From JBFWML01 sp050251635 (GTDB lineage: Bacteria; Campylobacterota; Campylobacteria; Campylobacterales; SZUA-545): DNA of 64,000 nt. Location: positions 1 to 64,000 of the forward strand of contig JBFWML010000002.1 in assembly GCA_050251635.1 (NCBI GenBank), written 5' to 3'. Shown one piece after another: positions 1 through 7,319 of this stretch; within the stretch, counting starts at the first letter, position 1, and each line of letters opens with the position of its first letter. Under the pieces are notes generated by a model, which was not told where the DNA came from, did not search any database, and saw nothing but the letters and a program-made list of their open reading frames with translations. The translations under genes were made by a program, and so were the position numbers.

Positions 1-134
1 ATGCGAAACTGGGCCCTCACCCTCTCTCAGCTGGCTATCTTTTTTGAGGGCAGGCTGGATGAGGCATTGGGGCTGTGATAGAATTCATGCACCTGTCGGG
101 TGGTGACACAGAATGTTGAAGGGTCCCCAAGATT
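1..134. other. Left window edge, no supported gene
   Basis: No complete gene is supported here. The frame leading into the methyltransferase at 135 is closed by stop codons around 45, 57 and 115, so that gene cannot be extended upstream in its own frame. An ATG at 113 opens another frame whose first residues (MLKGPQDYEALYR) look loosely like the N-terminus of a sugar-locus methyltransferase, but that frame soon closes. The stretch could be the decayed 5' end of the following gene or a short intergenic region. Confidence 0.4.
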
Positions 135-806
135 ATGAAGCGCTATACCGACCCTGCCTCTACCGCTTTAGAGGGCGGATGCGGACTGGGTCAATGGGTT
201 TGGCTGATGCACAGGAGAGGGCAAGAGATTATCGGGGTTGATTACGCCCAAAAAACCGTAGAGCGCATCAGAAGCTTGGCGCCGGAACTGGATATACGCG
301 TCGGGGATGTCTTTTCGCTGGATTTCCCCGATGGACACTTTGGCACCTATTATAGCTGGGGTGTTGCAGAACACTTTGAAGAGGGGCCCCACAGACTCAT
401 AGCCGAGGCCTTCAGGGTTCTAAAGCCGGGCGGACGGCTGCTGATATCGGTTCCCTATTACAATCCCCGCAGAAAACGCCTGCACGCAAATGAAGCACGT
501 GTCGGCAGCGGGGATTTCTATCAATACGCCTTCGACAAAGCGGAATTTACCGCAGCCCTTAAAAGCGCGGGTTTTATTGTGGAACGAAACTACAAACTCA
601 ACTGGATCAAGGGCTTTAAAGAGAAGCCCTTTGTGCCCACCCATGCCGCACCGAAAACCGGACCCGCAAAGAAAACTTTGGCGCATCACAGCAACGAGAG
701 TCCTCTTCGCAAAGCCGCCAAAGCCGCCGTTGTATGGCTTAGCGACCTGTGGCCCCTGACCGAACGATGGGGTCACATGATTTTATTTGTTGCCAGAAAG
801 CCCTGA
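135..806 (+). CDS. Class I SAM-dependent methyltransferase, apparently N-terminally short
   Basis: The 223-residue protein has the SAM-binding motif I EGGCGLGQWV at residues 13-22, an acidic strand-2 end (IGVDYA), and the post-motif region LKPGGRLLISVPYYN. It is therefore a class I (Rossmann) methyltransferase of the kind found in glycan loci; the substrate cannot be read. Motif I normally sits several dozen residues into such proteins, but here it follows only about a dozen residues, so the N-terminal helices are missing. The ATG at 135 is the only start left after the in-frame stop near 115, and it has only a weak upstream purine run. An upstream frameshift is possible. The stop overlaps the next gene as TGATG. 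Confidence 0.7.
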   Translation: MKRYTDPASTALEGGCGLGQWVWLMHRRGQEIIGVDYAQKTVERIRSLAPELDIRVGDVFSLDFPDGHFGTYYSWGVAEHFEEGPHRLIAEAFRVLKPGGRLLISVPYYNPRRKRLHANEARVGSGDFYQYAFDKAEFTAALKSAGFIVERNYKLNWIKGFKEKPFVPTHAAPKTGPAKKTLAHHSNESPLRKAAKAAVVWLSDLWPLTERWGHMILFVARKP

Positions 807-1864
807 TGTCCGGCGGTCCTCAAAACTTTCTGGCCCGGCTTCAAAGGGAGCTCTCCGCCCACAGCCTGCCCCCCTATCACATCATCAACCCGCACCCGCA
901 CCAGCTCAATAAACTGGCCGATCCGGGCCATCTTAAAATAGGAAGGCTTGATGGCCCAAGTTACTATCTGGCCACGTCCGAGAATCTGGCCAACCTCATC
1001 CGCCAAAGGAAGAAAATCCCCGCACCGTTGCTAACAGCCGTTTCTGCATTGCCCGCAGCGGCAACCCGGTGGTTAACAGGACCGCTCAACGCCTATCTCA
1101 ACCGGAGCAGCAGAGCCATTCTGGAAAATGCGGACGGACTGATTTTTCAAAGCCTCCTCTCAAAGGAGATGCACCGGCTTTTTGTAGCAAGCCGCCAAAG
1201 AGTGGTGCCCGAAAGAATTATTTACAACGGCGTCCCGGTGGATATTTTTTCGCCCACCGAACAAGCCCAGCCAAACATTTCCGAATATCCGAGACTGGTC
1301 ATCACAGCCTCCTTTCGTCTACATAAGAGACTTTGGGACGCCATCGCCCTGACCAATCTGCTGGCCAAAACATATCCGCGGATCAAGCTTTATGTGGCTG
1401 GCGGCATGGACATCCTGACCCAAAACGCCCTATGCGATCTGGATGTCTCCCGGGTTGAATTTTTGGGTCATGTCAAAAGCGAAGATCTGCCCAAGCTATA
1501 CGCCGGTTGCGATATCGGGCTGTCACCCAGTCTCTTTGACCCATGCCCCAATAGCGTGATTGAGATGATGGCTTCCGGGCTTCCGGTAATAACCACCCAA
1601 GCCAGCGGTGCAGCGGAGTTGATCGGCCACGATGATTTAATGGTTGCGGAAGCTGTCAGTCTTGAGCACATGGCCCTTCAGACTGCGGGCAAAATCCCAC
1701 GAATCGATCTTGAAAAATGGCAAGAGCGTGTTTTTTATTGCCTCGAGCACCAACAAGAATTAGGCGGATTCATTCTAGAAAGAGCCCGAACGCACTTCGA
1801 TATCCGCATCGTCGCCAAGCACTATGCCGAGTTTATCCAAGAGGTCTACGATGCCAAAAATTAG
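806..1864 (+). CDS. GT4-family glycosyltransferase
   Basis: This is a retaining glycosyltransferase of the GT4/GT-B type, expected to add a sugar to a lipid-linked or surface glycan at the cytoplasmic face of the membrane. The N-terminus has MSGGPQNF, the glycine-rich donor-side loop. The C-terminal domain has the GT4 signature SLFDPCPNSVIEMMASGLPV, which contains the E-x7-E-like region. The start at 806 is chosen because it overlaps the upstream stop as TGATG; the frame is open further 5' to 749, and that would add a poorly conserved extension inside the methyltransferase gene. The 3' end overlaps the next glycosyltransferase by 14 bases, so the genes are probably co-transcribed. Donor and acceptor are unknown. 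Confidence 0.85.
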   Translation: MSGGPQNFLARLQRELSAHSLPPYHIINPHPHQLNKLADPGHLKIGRLDGPSYYLATSENLANLIRQRKKIPAPLLTAVSALPAAATRWLTGPLNAYLNRSSRAILENADGLIFQSLLSKEMHRLFVASRQRVVPERIIYNGVPVDIFSPTEQAQPNISEYPRLVITASFRLHKRLWDAIALTNLLAKTYPRIKLYVAGGMDILTQNALCDLDVSRVEFLGHVKSEDLPKLYAGCDIGLSPSLFDPCPNSVIEMMASGLPVITTQASGAAELIGHDDLMVAEAVSLEHMALQTAGKIPRIDLEKWQERVFYCLEHQQELGGFILERARTHFDIRIVAKHYAEFIQEVYDAKN

Positions 1865-2621
1865 CGTGGCTATGTCGGTCTACAACGGAGAAGGCTACCT
1901 GAAAGAAGCGATCGAATCCATTTTGAATCAAACCTGTGGCGACTTTGAGTTTCTGATTGTCAACGACGGTTCAACGGACAAAAGTCTGGAGATTATCCAA
2001 GATTATCAGCGCAAAGACCCCCGCATCCGGGCGATCGATAAGCCCAACAGCGGCCTGACCAAAAGCCTCAATATCGCCATCAGAGAGGCAAAAGGCGAGT
2101 TTATAGCGCGTCAGGATGCGGACGATCGCTCCGATCGCTTTCGTCTGGAAAAGCAGCTTGCCTTTATGCAAAGCCGCCCGGATATGGTTCTGGTGGGCTC
2201 CGTCGCCCAAGAGACGGGCAACGGCTCTCCGCGCATTGGCAGATTTTTTGACGAAACAGAAATGCCCAAAGCCCTGTTGCGCCGCAACCCCATCCCGCAC
2301 ACGTCGGCCTTTTTTCGAAAAGAGGTTTTTGTGCGGGCCGGACTGTATGACGAATCCTTTCAAACCGCGCAGGATTACGAAGCGTGGCTGCGGCTGGCGG
2401 ACTTCGGCAAAATCGCCATGCTGCCCGAGCCTCTGGTTACCTACCGCGTTGGCGACAAATCCATAAGCGCCAAGAAAAAATACCGTCAGGCATGGTCCGG
2501 CTTTCGAGCCAGAAAAGGGCGCGTTTCGCTGCCGGATAATCTACGCGCCACGGCCTACCAGATCATCGCCAACACCCTGCCCTCGTGGGCCATCCGGCTA
2601 AAACGGCGGTGGCTGGGATGA
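1851..2621 (+). CDS. GT2-family glycosyltransferase
   Basis: This 256-residue GT-A glycosyltransferase begins with the typical GT2 fold opening ISVAMSVYNGEGYLKEAIES. It has the nucleotide-binding IVNDGSTD and the metal-site segment ARQDADD, and later a QDYEAWLRLADFG segment, which is the conserved catalytic-base and acceptor region of this family. It should transfer a nucleotide-activated sugar with inversion in the same glycan pathway as its neighbours. The start at 1851 was chosen over 1824 because GAGG lies ten bases upstream and the protein then starts two residues before the first beta strand. The gene ends with an ATGA overlap with the next one. Confidence 0.9.
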   Translation: MPKISVAMSVYNGEGYLKEAIESILNQTCGDFEFLIVNDGSTDKSLEIIQDYQRKDPRIRAIDKPNSGLTKSLNIAIREAKGEFIARQDADDRSDRFRLEKQLAFMQSRPDMVLVGSVAQETGNGSPRIGRFFDETEMPKALLRRNPIPHTSAFFRKEVFVRAGLYDESFQTAQDYEAWLRLADFGKIAMLPEPLVTYRVGDKSISAKKKYRQAWSGFRARKGRVSLPDNLRATAYQIIANTLPSWAIRLKRRWLG

Positions 2622-3469
2622 TCCGTCTTTGCCTGAGCGAAAAACGCTATCTGTGGCTGATCGGCCGTTTTTGGTGGGGCCGCTATCTAGCCGTGTGTGA
2701 TATGACCACAGCAAAAGAAGGATTCAACGACTGCCTTGCCTCATTTATCACAGCCAACGGAACCTCCAAGCAGACCGCGCCGGATCGTTTTGCGGATGTT
2801 GACGGCCTAAGCGCACACCTTATCAGGGAACGGGGGCTTCGCAGCGTTCACGATGTGGGGGTCTCTTCGGGTGTTGGCTCCCTAGGGCTGATCAATGCTC
2901 TTGCAGATCAAAAAGTTGCTTTTTTTCTTTCGGACAAATACGCCCAAGCCACCGTCGGCGGCAGCTTCGTGAAGCGTTTTCACGATGCCGACGGCACATT
3001 GGTTGGGGGCTGCGTTTTCGGTGTTTTCTTCTCTCGGCATCTGAGTTGGTTTTTTCTGCTTTCGAAGCTGCTTGCCTATATTGTCTCGTTTTTTTGCCGT
3101 AAGCCCGGCACAACGACGCTTCTTTTGATCGACCCGGAGGTCAGATCGCTTCTTGAGACCAAAAAAGCATGTTGGCTCGATCGGGATATTTTTGCCCCGC
3201 CAAACCCTGACGATCGCTTCGATTTTATCCGCTGCATGAACCTTTTAAATCATGCCTACTTCAACCCCGATCAGATCGCCCTTGCGGTCAACAACCTTTC
3301 GTCAACCCTAAACGAAGGGGGCGTCTTGCAGATCGGCCGAACCCACAGTGACGGAAGCAACCACGTCTCTTTTTTTGCAAAACAGCAAGGCCGTCTGATG
3401 CATCTTCAGGATTTTAACTCCGGCAGCGAGATCAAGCCGGTTGTTCTAGTCTGCAGCCATGCTCTTTAA
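2618..3469 (+). CDS. Unrecognised protein with methyltransferase-like Rossmann region
   Basis: I do not recognise the family. The 283-residue protein has a stretch RSVHDVGVSSGVGSLGLINAL that resembles a class I methyltransferase motif I with the GxGxG replaced by GVSSGVG. A later FDFIRCMNLLNHAYFNPDQI and LNEGGVLQIGRTH resemble the motif IV to motif V region (the usual NVLEHV-type and LKPGGxL segments). Between them is an unusually hydrophobic segment (about residues 128-164, HLSWFFLLSKLLAYIVSFFC) that could be one membrane-associated helix. The start at 2618 forms an ATGA overlap with the upstream gene. The stop codon lies inside the first base pairs of the MBOAT repeat, so the two genes overlap by 11 bases. 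Confidence 0.55.
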   Translation: MIRLCLSEKRYLWLIGRFWWGRYLAVCDMTTAKEGFNDCLASFITANGTSKQTAPDRFADVDGLSAHLIRERGLRSVHDVGVSSGVGSLGLINALADQKVAFFLSDKYAQATVGGSFVKRFHDADGTLVGGCVFGVFFSRHLSWFFLLSKLLAYIVSFFCRKPGTTTLLLIDPEVRSLLETKKACWLDRDIFAPPNPDDRFDFIRCMNLLNHAYFNPDQIALAVNNLSSTLNEGGVLQIGRTHSDGSNHVSFFAKQQGRLMHLQDFNSGSEIKPVVLVCSHAL

Positions 3470-4645
3470 CTCCCACGAATTCATCTTCCTCTTTCTTCCG
3501 GTCATGTTCTTTGGGTACTTCTACCTCACCTCCAAGCGGTTGATTATCGGCTCTAAGGCGTGGCTGGTGGGCGGGAGCCTCTTTTTCTACGGCTGGTGGA
3601 ACGTGCTTTATCTGCCGCTGATCCTTGTGAGTATGCTGGTTAACTACGCCATCGGCACCAGTTTGCCTAAAATCGAGAAAGAGGGCGGGAAGCATCTCTC
3701 CAAACGAAGCCTTCTAGCCGTCGGTATCATCTTTAACGCAGGCCTTCTGGGCTACTTTAAATACACCGACTTCTTACTGGAAAACTTCAACGGTATCTTT
3801 GGATCCGATGTGCCTTTGCCCCACATCGTATTGCCCTTGGCCATCAGTTTCTTCACCTTCCAGCAGATTGCCTATCTGGTGGACAGCTACCGTAACGAAA
3901 CCAAAGAGTACGATCTTTTAAACTATGCCCTCTTTGTCACCTTCTTCCCGCAGCTGATCGCAGGCCCCATTGTTCACCACAAGGAGATGATGCCCCAGTT
4001 TTCCAGCAAGTGGAATCTGGTTAAGAACTACCGCAATATTGCTCTGGGGCTTTTTATCTTCTCCATCGGCCTGTTTAAAAAGGTGGTTATTGCCGATACC
4101 TTCGCTAAGTGGGCCACGCAGGGGTTTGATCATGCCGAAACCTTGAATTTCTTTGAAGCGTGGGCTACCAGCCTAAGCTACACCTTCCAGCTTTACTTTG
4201 ATTTTAGCGGCTATACCGATATGGCGATCGGCGCGGCCCTGCTCTTTAATATCAAACTGCCGATCAACTTCAACTCCCCCTATAAGGCCAGAAACATTCA
4301 GGACTTCTGGAGACGCTGGCATATTACGCTCTCTAGATTCTTGAGAGATTATGTCTATGTGCCCCTGGGGGGTAACCGATCGGGCAAGTACCGCACCTAC
4401 GGCAATCTCTTTGCCACCTTTTTGATCGGCGGCCTGTGGCACGGGGCAAGCTGGATGTTTGTCATCTGGGGGGCGATGCACGGGGCGGCCATCGTGATTC
4501 ACCGCATCTGGCAGGAGCTGGGCTTTAGGATGTGGGGTTGGCTGGGCTGGCTGATTACCTTTAATTTTATCAATGTGACTTGGGTGTTCTTTAGGGCCGA
4601 GGAGATGGAAGATGCCTGGAGGGTTTTGAGGGGGATGGGGGGAGG
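3459..4645 (+). repeat. Direct repeat, copy 1, about 1187 bp (MBOAT core)
   Basis: This stretch and 5846-7032 appear identical at every position I compared, with a constant offset of 2387 bases. The match begins exactly at the A of the start codon: the preceding bases are GCC here and AAA in the second copy. It ends within a G-rich run, the first difference being base 4646 (C here, G at 7033). Confidence 0.92.
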
Positions 4646-4880
4646 CTCTTTGGGCTCTTGGGTTTCAGGCTCCTTTGTCACGATCGGCACGATCGGCTAT
4701 TTGCATACGGCTGTTGTATTTGTTTTTGGGGTTGGACTGCTTGTGGCAAAGGATGGATTCGTATTTTTTTCAAAGCCAAGCACTCCTAATATCGCACTTT
4801 TGGCGTTCAACCTGTTTCTGCTAATTTACTCTTTAAGTCTGCTGCATGAATTTTCACCATTTCTTTATTTTAATTTTTAA
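3459..4880 (+). CDS. MBOAT-family O-acyltransferase (AlgI-like), copy 1
   Basis: This 473-residue multi-pass inner-membrane protein belongs to the membrane-bound O-acyltransferase family, AlgI/PatA-type, which moves acyl groups from the cytoplasm to an extracytoplasmic partner that O-acylates a glycan. Visible hallmarks are FFPQLIAGPIVH, the NFNSPYKARNIQDFWRRWHI segment, the LGGNRSGK loop, the catalytic histidine in GGLWHGASW (His328), and the FLYFNF C-terminus typical of AlgI relatives. Residues 1 to about 395 are the same as copy 2 at 5846; after base 4645 the sequence changes and the last roughly 79 residues are unrelated to copy 2 until the shared FLYFNF end. It overlaps its upstream neighbour by 11 bases and its SGNH partner by 35 bases. 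Confidence 0.93.
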   Translation: MLFNSHEFIFLFLPVMFFGYFYLTSKRLIIGSKAWLVGGSLFFYGWWNVLYLPLILVSMLVNYAIGTSLPKIEKEGGKHLSKRSLLAVGIIFNAGLLGYFKYTDFLLENFNGIFGSDVPLPHIVLPLAISFFTFQQIAYLVDSYRNETKEYDLLNYALFVTFFPQLIAGPIVHHKEMMPQFSSKWNLVKNYRNIALGLFIFSIGLFKKVVIADTFAKWATQGFDHAETLNFFEAWATSLSYTFQLYFDFSGYTDMAIGAALLFNIKLPINFNSPYKARNIQDFWRRWHITLSRFLRDYVYVPLGGNRSGKYRTYGNLFATFLIGGLWHGASWMFVIWGAMHGAAIVIHRIWQELGFRMWGWLGWLITFNFINVTWVFFRAEEMEDAWRVLRGMGGGSLGSWVSGSFVTIGTIGYLHTAVVFVFGVGLLVAKDGFVFFSKPSTPNIALLAFNLFLLIYSLSLLHEFSPFLYFNF

Positions 4881-5856
4881 TACAAGGGTAACCCATCGCG
4901 GTCATACCATCGGCCTTCTTGCCGTAACGGGCCTAACCCTTTTGTTCTCTTTATTTCTTAACCGGCTGGATTTTTCCATTACCGGAAATGATCTTATTCG
5001 AAAATATCAACTCTCGAAAATTGAAAAGTTAGATTTTAGTCAAACAGAAACAATCATTGTTGGAGACTCTTCGGCTGGCAATGCTATCGATGCGAGGCTC
5101 TTTTCGCAGCTTTCAGGACAAAAAACAGAAAATTTAGCGCTCACAGGCAGCTGGGGCGTTGCCGGTTCTGTCGGCATGGCAAAAGCAGCCCTTTCAAAGG
5201 CCCCGGCGCTCAAAAATATTATCATAATACACACGTTGGATATTTGGGGAAGGCCGTTTGCCCGAGAGTCTGTACTCGAGCTCTTTCGCACCCGTGAGGC
5301 CATTGAGACACTTGGACTCGCAACGGTTGTTGCCTTTTATTTAAACCCGAAAGAGATTTTATGGCACCTACGCCCCTTGGCCTTAACGTTTCTGCCAAGC
5401 CAAAACCGATGGTCTATCGATCCAGATAACGACTATATTGTGCAATTTCAAAACCGGTACACAAATGGCAGACTCGCTATCGACAACAATCAAAGCCTCA
5501 ACAGCATTCTTCCATCGGGAGAAAAAGCCAAAGAGCTTTCCATGCTCAACGACTTCTGCAGAGAAAACAACCTCAACTGCATCTTGCTCAACGGTCCAAC
5601 CATTGATAGCATTGCCAACAATTCACAAGCTTTCTTCGATCGGCTACAAAAGTGGGTGCCCCCAGCCGATAACGTTGATTTTGACTTTAGGATCTTTTCT
5701 TTTAACGCAGCCATGATGGGCGACAGCGCCGATCATATTGATCCCGCCTTCAAGCGAGAGGTAACTACTATTTATTTCAAAAAGCTGGCACCCCGCCTGA
5801 GAAAAACCGTGGACACGGCCAAACCTTCAGATACCGGGGCAAAAAATGCTCTTTAA
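4846..5856 (+). CDS. SGNH/AlgJ-like periplasmic acyltransferase partner of MBOAT copy 1
   Basis: This is a 336-residue single-pass protein with an N-terminal hydrophobic segment (about residues 22-38) and an extracytoplasmic SGNH-like domain. The nucleophile motif VGDSSAGNAID places Ser75 as the catalytic serine, and the C-terminal DHIDP (Asp296-His297) supplies the rest of the triad, as in AlgJ/AlgX/PatB-type partners of MBOAT proteins. It probably accepts the acyl group exported by the preceding MBOAT and transfers it to a surface or N-linked glycan. It carries the sequon D213-N-N-Q-S, so it might itself be glycosylated. The start lies inside the MBOAT gene, so a slightly later start is possible. 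Base composition is less GC-rich than the repeat on either side. Confidence 0.8.
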   Translation: MNFHHFFILIFNTRVTHRGHTIGLLAVTGLTLLFSLFLNRLDFSITGNDLIRKYQLSKIEKLDFSQTETIIVGDSSAGNAIDARLFSQLSGQKTENLALTGSWGVAGSVGMAKAALSKAPALKNIIIIHTLDIWGRPFARESVLELFRTREAIETLGLATVVAFYLNPKEILWHLRPLALTFLPSQNRWSIDPDNDYIVQFQNRYTNGRLAIDNNQSLNSILPSGEKAKELSMLNDFCRENNLNCILLNGPTIDSIANNSQAFFDRLQKWVPPADNVDFDFRIFSFNAAMMGDSADHIDPAFKREVTTIYFKKLAPRLRKTVDTAKPSDTGAKNAL

Positions 5857-7032
5857 CTCCCACGAATTCATCTTCCTCTTTCTTCCGGTCATGTTCTTTG
5901 GGTACTTCTACCTCACCTCCAAGCGGTTGATTATCGGCTCTAAGGCGTGGCTGGTGGGCGGGAGCCTCTTTTTCTACGGCTGGTGGAACGTGCTTTATCT
6001 GCCGCTGATCCTTGTGAGTATGCTGGTTAACTACGCCATCGGCACCAGTTTGCCTAAAATCGAGAAAGAGGGCGGGAAGCATCTCTCCAAACGAAGCCTT
6101 CTAGCCGTCGGTATCATCTTTAACGCAGGCCTTCTGGGCTACTTTAAATACACCGACTTCTTACTGGAAAACTTCAACGGTATCTTTGGATCCGATGTGC
6201 CTTTGCCCCACATCGTATTGCCCTTGGCCATCAGTTTCTTCACCTTCCAGCAGATTGCCTATCTGGTGGACAGCTACCGTAACGAAACCAAAGAGTACGA
6301 TCTTTTAAACTATGCCCTCTTTGTCACCTTCTTCCCGCAGCTGATCGCAGGCCCCATTGTTCACCACAAGGAGATGATGCCCCAGTTTTCCAGCAAGTGG
6401 AATCTGGTTAAGAACTACCGCAATATTGCTCTGGGGCTTTTTATCTTCTCCATCGGCCTGTTTAAAAAGGTGGTTATTGCCGATACCTTCGCTAAGTGGG
6501 CCACGCAGGGGTTTGATCATGCCGAAACCTTGAATTTCTTTGAAGCGTGGGCTACCAGCCTAAGCTACACCTTCCAGCTTTACTTTGATTTTAGCGGCTA
6601 TACCGATATGGCGATCGGCGCGGCCCTGCTCTTTAATATCAAACTGCCGATCAACTTCAACTCCCCCTATAAGGCCAGAAACATTCAGGACTTCTGGAGA
6701 CGCTGGCATATTACGCTCTCTAGATTCTTGAGAGATTATGTCTATGTGCCCCTGGGGGGTAACCGATCGGGCAAGTACCGCACCTACGGCAATCTCTTTG
6801 CCACCTTTTTGATCGGCGGCCTGTGGCACGGGGCAAGCTGGATGTTTGTCATCTGGGGGGCGATGCACGGGGCGGCCATCGTGATTCACCGCATCTGGCA
6901 GGAGCTGGGCTTTAGGATGTGGGGTTGGCTGGGCTGGCTGATTACCTTTAATTTTATCAATGTGACTTGGGTGTTCTTTAGGGCCGAGGAGATGGAAGAT
7001 GCCTGGAGGGTTTTGAGGGGGATGGGGGGAGG
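5846..7032 (+). repeat. Direct repeat, copy 2, about 1187 bp (MBOAT core)
   Basis: This is the second copy of the core described at 3459-4645. The repeat unit (core plus intervening tail and SGNH gene) is 2387 bp. Homologous recombination between the two cores would delete one tail and one partner gene and leave a single intact MBOAT fused to the second tail. Confidence 0.92.
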
Positions 7033-7309
7033 GGGAGGCGTTGTGTTGCCGGGCCCCGTCCAAACAAAGCTTTTATTCCTTGAAACATACGGGGTTCAGT
7101 TTGGCGGATGGTTATCCGAAGTTGGCGGAACCCTTATGCTTCCATTGGCTATATTAGCGGGCATTTTTTTACAGTTTCTTCCGAACACTCTGGCCATTTC
7201 AAATAATAAAAAATATATGGGTATAAAAATATTTCTGGCTGGCGCATTGTTTTCGGTGGGTATCTTTGGATTATCGGGGGCGAGTGAGTTTTTGTATTTT
7301 AACTTTTAG
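5846..7309 (+). CDS. MBOAT-family O-acyltransferase (AlgI-like), copy 2
   Basis: This is the second 487-residue membrane-bound O-acyltransferase, with the same core as copy 1, including WHG (His328) and the RRWHITLSRFLRDYVYVPLGG segment. From base 7033 the 3' part is different: about 90 residues beginning GGVVLPGPVQTK and ending again in FLYFNF. The tail contains two predicted membrane segments (around MLPLAILAGIFLQFL and KIFLAGALFSVGIFGL). It should export acyl groups for the SGNH protein that follows. The start codon overlaps the upstream SGNH gene by 11 bases, exactly as copy 1 overlaps its own upstream gene. The tail is visibly AT-richer than the core. Confidence 0.93.
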   Translation: MLFNSHEFIFLFLPVMFFGYFYLTSKRLIIGSKAWLVGGSLFFYGWWNVLYLPLILVSMLVNYAIGTSLPKIEKEGGKHLSKRSLLAVGIIFNAGLLGYFKYTDFLLENFNGIFGSDVPLPHIVLPLAISFFTFQQIAYLVDSYRNETKEYDLLNYALFVTFFPQLIAGPIVHHKEMMPQFSSKWNLVKNYRNIALGLFIFSIGLFKKVVIADTFAKWATQGFDHAETLNFFEAWATSLSYTFQLYFDFSGYTDMAIGAALLFNIKLPINFNSPYKARNIQDFWRRWHITLSRFLRDYVYVPLGGNRSGKYRTYGNLFATFLIGGLWHGASWMFVIWGAMHGAAIVIHRIWQELGFRMWGWLGWLITFNFINVTWVFFRAEEMEDAWRVLRGMGGGGGVVLPGPVQTKLLFLETYGVQFGGWLSEVGGTLMLPLAILAGIFLQFLPNTLAISNNKKYMGIKIFLAGALFSVGIFGLSGASEFLYFNF

Positions 7310-7319
7310 GAAATATACA

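Noticed and set aside
3459..7032. The MBOAT repeat as an insertion sequence or transposon
   Set aside because: There is no transposase, no terminal inverted repeats and no target duplication at the repeat edges; the repeated DNA is the acyltransferase coding sequence itself.
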